From NCBI GenBank assembly GCA_902492275.1, contig CABUKW010000082.1, positions 1-12,772 on the forward strand: a stretch of 12,772 bases of DNA, in the 5' to 3' direction. The DNA comes from an uncultured Peptococcaceae bacterium (GTDB lineage Bacteria; Bacillota; Peptococcia; Peptococcales; Peptococcaceae). Below the pieces are notes generated by a model. The model was not told where the DNA came from, made no database searches, and saw only the letters and a program-made list of their open reading frames with translations. Below, one piece after another: positions 6,602-11,708 of this stretch; the stretch's first letter is position 1, and each line of letters starts with the position of its first letter. A program made the translations under genes and the position numbers.

Positions 6602-6967
6602 CTATCGTTTGGTGATGTTGCAGACTACATAGCCGAGGGAATCACGAAAATAATTGACAATTTCTGTTAGCGCTGAAGTCACTTCAGAAATATCGCCGGT
6701 GATGATGAGGGTTCCTGTAAACCGGTCTGCAAAGCCTAGGTAGACGTTGCCGCTTTTTACCGCAATATCGGACGCAATGACTGCCGATTCGGGCGGTGTC
6801 ATATTCATAATGCCGATTGCAGAGGACTGATAATCTACTTGTGGGTTTAAGCCTAGTTTTTGATAAATAATGGGAGCCGGGCTGCCCATGACATGGGCAA
6901 AGGTGATTTCCTTACCGGCTACCGTTTCCTGTACAATTCTGATTTGTTCTTGTTGAGTCTGGTTCAT
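6602..6967 (-). CDS. EutS/PduU-type microcompartment shell protein
   Basis: A 121-residue circularly permuted BMC-domain shell protein, close in length to EutS/PduU (about 111-116). The N-terminal barrel strand reads RIVQETVAGKEITFAHVMG (10-28), close to the E. coli EutS arrangement; the BMC core has IGIMNMTPPESAVIASDIA and the family hallmark GFADRFTGTLIITGD (78-92), ending in VVCNITKR. It is the first gene of the operon: a strong sigma-A promoter lies at 7103-7131, and AGGA sits about 10 bases before the ATG at 6965-6967. It is clearly paralogous to the next gene (shared GKE..xAH, TPxE, DRFxGxLIITG) but diverged over the whole length, so the pair is not a recent duplicate. The compartment it serves is not encoded in this window. 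Confidence 0.92.
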   Translation of the reverse strand: MNQTQQEQIRIVQETVAGKEITFAHVMGSPAPIIYQKLGLNPQVDYQSSAIGIMNMTPPESAVIASDIAVKSGNVYLGFADRFTGTLIITGDISEVTSALTEIVNYFRDSLGYVVCNITKR

Positions 6968-6989
6968 CTATGTTGGTCCTTTCTTACCG

Positions 6990-7011
6990 AAAAATCCTTC
7001 CAAATGGAAAG
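6990..7011 (-). terminator. Candidate leader hairpin with U run upstream of the shell operon
   Basis: On the minus strand CTTTCC (7011-7006), loop ATTT and GGAAGG (7001-6996) form a 6-bp stem with one G-U pair, followed by AT and TTTTT ending at 6990. It lies between the predicted transcript start and the first ribosome site, so it could act as an attenuator. The stem is short and the U run overlaps other possible pairings, so this is tentative. Confidence 0.35.
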
Positions 7012-7102
7012 TTATTCTGGAGGTTTTGAAATATGAAACTTTTTTATGATAGGAATGATTTTATGGGGATTCTTTGAAAAATATTTATCTAACTCTGTGA
7101 AA

Positions 7103-7131
7103 ATCATACTATTAGAAAATGATGCTGTCAA
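7103..7131 (-). promoter_or_regulatory. Strong sigma-A promoter of the shell/EutP operon
   Basis: On the minus strand a perfect TTGACA (7126-7131), a 17-base spacer and TATGAT (7103-7108, 5 of 6). The transcript would start near 7096, leaving a leader of about 130 bases before the first shell gene. Confidence 0.75.
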
Positions 7132-7138
7132 GTTGAAA

Positions 7139-7158
7139 TTTGCCGAGACATCGGCAAA
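7139..7158. promoter_or_regulatory. Inverted repeat just upstream of the shell operon -35 box
   Basis: TTTGCCGA-gaca-TCGGCAAA: perfect 8-base arms with a 4-base centre, 7 bases upstream of the TTGACA of the minus-strand promoter, centred near -52. The position suits an activator site; a CGGCA half-site repeats directly after it (7159-7163). The regulator is unknown. Confidence 0.5.
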
Positions 7159-7277
7159 CGGCAGGTTCTTTTCGTAATTTGTGCGGCTATATCCTAGCGC
7201 TATTTTGTCAAAAATGGACATGATAGAGTATTTTCCGGGAACTTTTGCAAAAATGTCTTTCTGTGGTGTATTTCTCA

Positions 7278-7306
7278 TTGACAAAGTGGTAATTTAAGCA
7301 TATAAT
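7278..7306 (+). promoter_or_regulatory. Perfect-consensus sigma-A promoter of the threonine operon
   Basis: TTGACA (7278-7283), exactly 17 bases, TATAAT (7301-7306): identical to consensus in both boxes and spacing. The transcript should start near 7313, giving a leader of about 37 bases, too short for a T-box or lysine riboswitch. Confidence 0.88.
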
Positions 7307-7308
7307 GT

Positions 7309-7320
7309 CTTGCATGCAAG
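7309..7320. promoter_or_regulatory. 12-bp palindrome over the predicted +1 of the threonine operon
   Basis: CTTGCATGCAAG is a perfect palindrome starting 3 bases after the -10 box and covering the expected transcription start. A perfect-consensus promoter is likely to need repression, and this is the natural operator candidate, possibly for the product of the first gene. Confidence 0.5.
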
Positions 7321-7349
7321 GAAATTTATCCACCAGGAGAGAACAAAAA

Positions 7350-7808
7350 ATGCCTGAAACAAACAAAGAAAAGGGGAAGTTCTACATCGTAGACGAAGGG
7401 ATTTTGCCGGAGGCTATTTTAAAAACGGCAAGAATCAAAGAGCTGTTGGCCAAGTATAAGGACATGACCGTTAATGATGCCGTCGAAGAAGTTGGGCTGA
7501 GCCGCAGCGCTTTTTATAAGTATCGGGATGGTGTATTTCCGTTTTATGAAGCAACAAAAGCTAAAATTATGACCTTACAAATTTCCATGGACAATAAAGC
7601 GGGGATTTTATCCAATTGTATCAATACTATTGCCCGTGCCAATTGCAATATTCTGACTATTAATCAGGGAATTCCCATTCAGAATGTGGCTATTGCCACC
7701 ATTGCTTTTGAAACGGCGCAGATGGAGCAAGATTTGGAAACTGTATTGGAGATTATTCAACAGTTGAGCGGCGTGTTGCATGTGGAAATTGTAGGTGGAC
7801 AAAGCTGA
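7350..7808 (+). CDS. PheB/ThrR-like ACT-domain regulator
   Basis: A 152-residue cytoplasmic protein, close to the length of B. subtilis PheB (about 147). The ATG at 7350 has AGGAGA 9 bases upstream; an in-frame ATG at 7305 overlaps the -10 box and cannot be the start. Residues about 38-62 (MTVNDAVEEVGLSRSAFYKY) look like a helix-turn-helix, and residues about 75-150 form an ACT domain (TLQISMDNKAGILSNCINTIA, then NILTINQG). ACT domains bind amino acids. As I recall, the B. subtilis protein of this family was shown to repress threonine-biosynthesis genes and renamed ThrR. It is the first gene of the hom-thrB-lysC operon, 15 bases before hom, and the palindrome at 7309-7320 is a plausible autoregulatory site. 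The family is often still annotated as 'chorismate mutase-like'; no chorismate mutase residues are evident. Confidence 0.87.
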   Translation: MPETNKEKGKFYIVDEGILPEAILKTARIKELLAKYKDMTVNDAVEEVGLSRSAFYKYRDGVFPFYEATKAKIMTLQISMDNKAGILSNCINTIARANCNILTINQGIPIQNVAIATIAFETAQMEQDLETVLEIIQQLSGVLHVEIVGGQS

Positions 7809-7823
7809 AGGAGGAGAGAGCAG

Positions 7824-9125
7824 TTGGAAGAAAAGATTTTGAAGGTCGGTTTGATGGGCTTAGGTACGGTTGGTACTGGGGTCTATAAGGTAATTGAAAA
7901 TCAAAAAGCGGAATTTCCTCATAAAATCGGAACTCGTATGGAAATCAAAAAAATTCTGGTGCGGGCTGATGAAATTCCTTCCGTGAAAGCAAGGGTGCGG
8001 GAAGGCATTGAAGTAGTAGGAAATTATGAAGATATTGTCAATGACGAAGAAATTGAAATTGTTGTTGAAGTAATGGGCGGCATTGATTTTGCTAAAAAGT
8101 GTATTCTAGCTGCCTTAAACAGCGGCAAGAGTGTCGTAACTGCCAATAAAGATTTGGTAGCGGTACATGGCAAAGAATTGTTGGATACCGCTGCGGCCAA
8201 CAACTGTGATTTTCTGTTTGAAGCGGCTGTGGCTGGTGCCATTCCTATTATCCGTCCGTTGAAGCAGTGTTTGGCTGCCAACAATATCAGTGAAGTGATG
8301 GGGATTGTCAATGGGACAACCAATTATATTTTGACCAAAATGACATTAGAAGGTATGACTTTCCAGGAAGCATTGGACAAAGCTACCGAGTTAGGTTATG
8401 CGGAAGCTGATCCTACCGCCGATATCGAAGGCTTGGATGCCGCCCGTAAGGTGGCCATTATGGCTTCGATTGCTTTTAATTCCCGGGTTGTTTTAAATGA
8501 TGTCTATGTTGAAGGTATCACCAAACTGACTGCGGAAGATATCGCTTATGCTACGGAAATGGGCTATACCATTAAACTGTTGGGCGTGGCCCGTCATAAT
8601 GAAAACGATGGCATTGAAGTGCGGGTACATCCGATGCTCATTCCGAGCGGCCATCCGTTGGCTACGGTAAATGATTCGTTCAACGCAGTGTTTGTACACG
8701 GCGACGCTGTGGACGATGTCATGTTCTATGGTCGCGGTGCCGGTGAAATGCCGACTGCCAGTGCTGTGGTAGGTGACGTGATGGATATTGCCCGCAATAT
8801 TCAGTTCAATTGCAAGGGCCGTATTCGCTGTACTTGCTACAAGGAAATTCCTATTAAGACGATTGATGAATGCAGTAGCAGCTATTTTATCCGCATGCAG
8901 GCGCAAAATCGTCCCGGTGTGCTGGCCAATATTGCCAACGCTTTCGGCAAGAGCAATGTGAGTATCGCCCAGTTTGTGCAGAAGAATGTGCAGGGGGAAG
9001 AAGCGGAAATGGTGCTGATTACCGAAAACGTTCTGGAAAAAGATTTCCGCAATGCGGTGGAAGCCTTGAAGCAGATGCCAATCTTAAAAGAAATTTCTGC
9101 AATCATTCGAGTCTATTCTGCATAA
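7824..9125 (+). CDS. hom: Homoserine dehydrogenase
   Basis: Reduces aspartate semialdehyde to homoserine with NAD(P)H, the branch-point step to threonine and methionine; cytoplasmic. 433 residues, the usual length for the Gram-positive monofunctional enzyme with an ACT domain. The N-terminal Rossmann motif is VGLMGLGTVGTGVYKV (8-23); the catalytic domain has VTANKDLVAVHG, GIVNGTTNYILTKM and the lysine-containing ADPTADIEGLDAARKVAI block; the C-terminal ACT domain begins near YFIRMQAQNRPGVLANIA. The start is TTG at 7824, supported by GGAGGAGAG ending about 5 bases upstream and by the absence of a closer ATG. Allosteric control by threonine is expected from the ACT domain. Confidence 0.96.
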   Translation: MEEKILKVGLMGLGTVGTGVYKVIENQKAEFPHKIGTRMEIKKILVRADEIPSVKARVREGIEVVGNYEDIVNDEEIEIVVEVMGGIDFAKKCILAALNSGKSVVTANKDLVAVHGKELLDTAAANNCDFLFEAAVAGAIPIIRPLKQCLAANNISEVMGIVNGTTNYILTKMTLEGMTFQEALDKATELGYAEADPTADIEGLDAARKVAIMASIAFNSRVVLNDVYVEGITKLTAEDIAYATEMGYTIKLLGVARHNENDGIEVRVHPMLIPSGHPLATVNDSFNAVFVHGDAVDDVMFYGRGAGEMPTASAVVGDVMDIARNIQFNCKGRIRCTCYKEIPIKTIDECSSSYFIRMQAQNRPGVLANIANAFGKSNVSIAQFVQKNVQGEEAEMVLITENVLEKDFRNAVEALKQMPILKEISAIIRVYSA

Positions 9126-9146
9126 GCTGAAAGGGGCTGGTTTAAC

Positions 9147-10046
9147 GTGAAACAAATGCGGATCCCGGCTACAACAGCCAATATGGGACCGGGCTTTGAT
9201 TGCATTGGCATGGCCTTTGATATTTATAATTATATTGAATTTGAGCCATCAGGCAAGGAGAATGCTTGTGAATTGACCTCTGCTGGTGCGGCGGGCAGTA
9301 TTGATTTGAGTAAGGAAAATTTGATTTATAAAGCCTATGCTGCGGTATTTCAGTATCTGCATAAGCCGGTAGCAGGTATTCGGATGCATTTTGAAAATAA
9401 TATACCTTATTCCCGGGGGTTAGGCAGCAGCTCCGCTGCCTTAATCGGCGGTGTGAAGGTGGCCAACGAGGTTTTGGGTAATCCGCTCAGCGATAAGGAA
9501 CTGCTCAATATTGCGTTGCAGTTTGAGGGCCATCCTGATAATATTGCGCCGGCTTTATTGGGAGGTGTGGTCATCAGCGGTTTGGACGATGCTGGTCAGG
9601 TATTTTACCGCAAAATTACGCCGCCAAAAAATCTGCATTGCACGGTGATAATTCCCGATTATCCGTTGTCCACTCAACGGGCGAGGGAAGTGCTACCCAA
9701 GCAGATTTCTAGGCAGGATGCCGTTTTCAATATTGGTCGTATGGCGTTATTGGTAGAGGCGCTGCATACGGGCGATTTGACGCAGCTAGCGTTGGCCATG
9801 GAAGATAAGCTGCATCAGCCTTACCGGATGTCTCTGATTACCGGTATGGAAGAATTAATTCCCCAAGCGAAGGCGCTGGGCGCGTTAAATGTAACCATCA
9901 GTGGGGCGGGACCTACTATTTTGCTGGTCAGCGACGGTGAAAAGGACTTTTCACCGCTTTTGGCTCTGTTGGCGCAAAAAGGCGTTACTGCAAAAATCAT
10001 GGCACTGCATCCGGTTAACGAAGGTGCAGCGTTGATGGAAGAATAG
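9147..10046 (+). CDS. thrB: Homoserine kinase (GHMP family)
   Basis: Phosphorylates homoserine with ATP to O-phosphohomoserine, the substrate of threonine synthase. 299 residues, typical for the family. The N-terminal substrate motif is RIPATTANMGPGFDCIG (5-21), the ATP-binding GHMP motif PYSRGLGSSSAA (87-98), followed by the EGHPDNIAPALLGG block (about 126-140) and the C-terminal ISGAGPTILLV motif. The GTG at 9147 fits AAGGGG about 10 bases upstream better than the ATG three codons later. It lies 21 bases after hom and 11 bases before lysC. Threonine synthase (thrC), often adjacent in Bacilli, is not present here. Confidence 0.96.
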   Translation: MKQMRIPATTANMGPGFDCIGMAFDIYNYIEFEPSGKENACELTSAGAAGSIDLSKENLIYKAYAAVFQYLHKPVAGIRMHFENNIPYSRGLGSSSAALIGGVKVANEVLGNPLSDKELLNIALQFEGHPDNIAPALLGGVVISGLDDAGQVFYRKITPPKNLHCTVIIPDYPLSTQRAREVLPKQISRQDAVFNIGRMALLVEALHTGDLTQLALAMEDKLHQPYRMSLITGMEELIPQAKALGALNVTISGAGPTILLVSDGEKDFSPLLALLAQKGVTAKIMALHPVNEGAALMEE

Positions 10047-10057
10047 GAGAGAAAAAG

Positions 10058-11290
10058 ATGGCACTGATTGTACAAAAATATGGCGGAACCTCTGTAGGGA
10101 CTGTGGAACGGGTAAAATGTGTGGCCAAACACATTGAAAGTTTCCGCAAGGCCGGACACGATATGATTATCACTGTTTCGGCACCCAGTGGTGTGACAGA
10201 CAAATTAATTGATATGACCAAAGGGTTTGAAAAAAAGCCGCCAACCAGAGAAATGGATGTGTTATTGTCTACTGGGGAACAGATTTCTATTGCCCTGCTG
10301 GCAATGGCCTTACATGATTTAGGCATTCCTTCCGTATCCATGACCGGAAGCCAGATGGGCATTATGACTACCGATGCTCACATGAAAGCCAGAATTAACT
10401 ATATTAAAACCGATAAAATTCGGAAAGAACTGGATGAAGGCAAAGTTATCATTGTAGCCGGATTCCAGGGCATTACAGAAGAAGGTGAAATCACCACCTT
10501 GGGCCGTGGCGGTTCGGATACTACAGCAGTAGCGGTTGCAGCGGCAATTCATGCCGATTTATGCGAAATTTATACCGATGTGGACGGTGTTTATACTGCC
10601 GATCCTCGCATGGTGAGCAATCCGCAGAAGCTGGCAATGATTACCCACGATGAAATGCTGGAGTTGGCCAGCTTGGGAGCAAAAGTGCTGCATCCCCGTT
10701 CTGTGGAGATTGCCAAAATCCACGGTGTCAGATTAAGCGTGCGTTCAAGTTTTGATACAACCAAGGAGGGAACCTTTGTGGTAAGCAGAGATCAGTTGGA
10801 AAAAGAATTTGTGGTGACAGGCGTAGCCTGTGACCAAAAAGTAGCAAAAATCGGAATTTTTGATTTAGAGGATAAACCAGGTTCCGCAACAAAAGTGTTT
10901 CAGGCTCTGGCAGATGCCAATGTTAATGTGGATATGATTGTACAGAGCGCTATGCGCAATAATCTGAACGACATTGCGTTCACTGTGCCAAAGGATGAAG
11001 CCGACAACGCTTTAGAAGTGCTGAATGCCTTGAAAGCTGAATTGGGCATGTCTGAAATTGTTTCTTCTACCGACGTAGCCAAAATTTCTATCGTCGGCGC
11101 AGGAATGATTAGTTCTCCGGGCGTAGCGGCAAAAATGTTCTCCGTATTGGCGGACAATGGCATTAACATTGAATTAATTAGTACCTCAGAAATCAAAGTG
11201 TCCTGTATTATCGATAAAAAAGATGATATTCCAAAGAAAGCTATGCAGGCGCTGCATGATGCGTTTGAATTAGATAAAATTAACGGCTAG
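10058..11290 (+). CDS. lysC: Aspartate kinase, alpha subunit with two ACT domains
   Basis: Phosphorylates aspartate to 4-aspartyl phosphate, the first step to lysine, threonine, methionine and diaminopimelate. 410 residues, of the B. subtilis aspartokinase II type (408). The kinase domain has KYGGTSVG (7-14), GFQGITEEGEITTLGRGGSDTTA (nucleotide and substrate loops; GRGGSD at 149-154) and TDVDGVYTADPR; two ACT units follow from about residue 265 (KIGIFDLEDKPGSATKVF and KISIVGAGMISSPGVAAKMF). The ATG has AGGAGA overlapping the thrB stop codon (10045-10050). Placement with hom and thrB and beside an ACT regulator suggests threonine-responsive expression; which amino acids inhibit the enzyme cannot be read directly. 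A terminator follows at 11328-11365. Confidence 0.96.
   Translation: MALIVQKYGGTSVGTVERVKCVAKHIESFRKAGHDMIITVSAPSGVTDKLIDMTKGFEKKPPTREMDVLLSTGEQISIALLAMALHDLGIPSVSMTGSQMGIMTTDAHMKARINYIKTDKIRKELDEGKVIIVAGFQGITEEGEITTLGRGGSDTTAVAVAAAIHADLCEIYTDVDGVYTADPRMVSNPQKLAMITHDEMLELASLGAKVLHPRSVEIAKIHGVRLSVRSSFDTTKEGTFVVSRDQLEKEFVVTGVACDQKVAKIGIFDLEDKPGSATKVFQALADANVNVDMIVQSAMRNNLNDIAFTVPKDEADNALEVLNALKAELGMSEIVSSTDVAKISIVGAGMISSPGVAAKMFSVLADNGINIELISTSEIKVSCIIDKKDDIPKKAMQALHDAFELDKING
10778..11290 (+). CDS. Internal in-frame start for an aspartate kinase beta subunit
   Basis: AAGGAGGG (10763-10770) lies 7 bases before GTG at 10778, which is codon 241 of lysC and in frame. Translation from it would give a 170-residue protein starting (V/M)VSRDQLEKEF and holding both ACT domains. 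In B. subtilis aspartokinase II the beta subunit (163 residues) is made by exactly this kind of in-phase internal initiation near codon 246. Site and frame are seen directly; use of the start is inferred. Confidence 0.7.
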   Translation: MVSRDQLEKEFVVTGVACDQKVAKIGIFDLEDKPGSATKVFQALADANVNVDMIVQSAMRNNLNDIAFTVPKDEADNALEVLNALKAELGMSEIVSSTDVAKISIVGAGMISSPGVAAKMFSVLADNGINIELISTSEIKVSCIIDKKDDIPKKAMQALHDAFELDKING

Positions 11291-11327
11291 ATAATTTGAC
11301 AACTCTGTCAGAGCCATTCTGTTGCAG

Positions 11328-11365
11328 AAACAGCACGCAGTCCCCGTGGCTGGGTGCTGTTTTTT
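11328..11365 (+). terminator. Rho-independent terminator of the threonine operon
   Basis: AAACAGCAC (11328-11336) pairs with GTGCTGTTT (11354-11362), with a run of T through 11365, 38 bases after the lysC stop. Confidence 0.85.
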
Positions 11366-11441
11366 GCAAACAAGCTTTACCGGTAAGCAGGCCAATTTGT
11401 ATGAAAGCTGCAGCCAATTAAGCAGGCTATAAAGAAAAAGC

Positions 11442-11470
11442 TTGCAGGTCAGGCGGATGTATGATAAAAT
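11442..11470 (+). promoter_or_regulatory. Promoter of the tRNA gene
   Basis: TTGCAG (11442-11447), 17 bases, TAAAAT (11465-11470), 13 bases before the tRNA 5' end. Confidence 0.65.
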
Positions 11471-11483
11471 AATTGAATAATAA

Positions 11484-11560
11484 GGGAGATTAGCTCAGTT
11501 GGTTAGAGTACTTGCTTGACATGCAAGGGGTCGGAGGTTCGAGCCCTCTATCGCCCACCA
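11484..11560 (+). tRNA. tRNA-Val(GAC), mobile-element integration site
   Basis: A complete 77-base cloverleaf with encoded CCA. The anticodon stem is CTTGC/GCAAG around TTGACAT, so the anticodon is GAC, reading the valine codon GUC. The D stem is GCTC/GAGT with a G-U closing pair; the T arm is GGAGG-TTCGAGC-CCTCT, also with one G-U pair. The acceptor stem GGGAGAT/ATCGCCC pairs except at position 4-69, where A faces G; most bacterial versions have C-G here. The integrase gene lies just downstream in convergent orientation, so the 3' half is probably an att core shared with the element. Confidence 0.93.
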
Positions 11561-11571
11561 TAGTGGTTAAG

Positions 11572-11603
11572 CGGTTTCTGCATTTTGCAGAAGCCGTTTT
11601 TTT
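11572..11603 (+). terminator. Rho-independent terminator after tRNA-Val
   Basis: CGGTTTCTGCA (11572-11582), loop TTT, TGCAGAAGCCG (11586-11596): an 11-bp stem with one G-U pair, followed by seven T (11597-11603). Confidence 0.85.
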
Positions 11604-11619
11604 GTGGATTTTAATAAAA

Positions 11620-11666
11620 TTACACCAAAAGTTACACCTTGAACGGGGTGTAAAAAAAGTTACACC
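11620..11666. repeat. TTACACC repeat cluster, candidate integrase arm sites
   Basis: Three direct copies of TTACACC (11620-11626, 11632-11638, 11660-11666) and one inverted copy GGTGTAA (11647-11653) lie between the tRNA att side and the integrase stop. Two of the direct copies are preceded by G. Short repeats beside att are where the N-terminal domain of lambda/Tn916-type integrases binds (arm-type sites). Repeats are seen directly; the role is inferred. Confidence 0.5.
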
Positions 11667-11668
11667 TC

Positions 11669-11705
11669 AAAAAGATATCCCTATCACCAAAAATGATAGG
11701 GATAT
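11669..11705 (-). terminator. Rho-independent terminator of the integrase gene
   Basis: A perfect 12-bp stem, ATATCCCTATCA (11675-11686) with TGATAGGGATAT (11694-11705) and a 7-base loop. On the minus strand it is followed by C and TTTTT (11673-11669). It begins 3 bases beyond the integrase stop codon. Confidence 0.75.
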
Positions 11706-11708
11706 AGG

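Noticed and set aside
6968..7096. ANTAR (EutV) antitermination target in the shell operon leader
   Set aside because: I could not find the paired AGCAA-type hexaloop hairpins; only one weak terminator-like hairpin is visible.
7012..7284. 90-codon open frame on the minus strand between the shell operon and the ACT regulator
   Set aside because: It has no ribosome site at its possible starts, contains a sigma-A promoter and an inverted repeat of the shell operon inside it, and overlaps the -35 box of the divergent threonine promoter. It is better read as a control region.
7305..7349. Upstream in-frame ATG for the ACT regulator
   Set aside because: The ATG overlaps the -10 box of a perfect promoter, so it would not be transcribed; the ATG at 7350 has a proper ribosome site.
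7307..7349. T-box or lysine riboswitch leader for the threonine operon
   Set aside because: The predicted leader is only about 37 bases, too short for either.
11517..11525. Resemblance of the tRNA-Val anticodon arm (CTTG..ATGCAAG) to the threonine-operon palindrome
   Set aside because: It is explained by the normal anticodon stem-loop; the match is coincidental and has an extra base in the centre.
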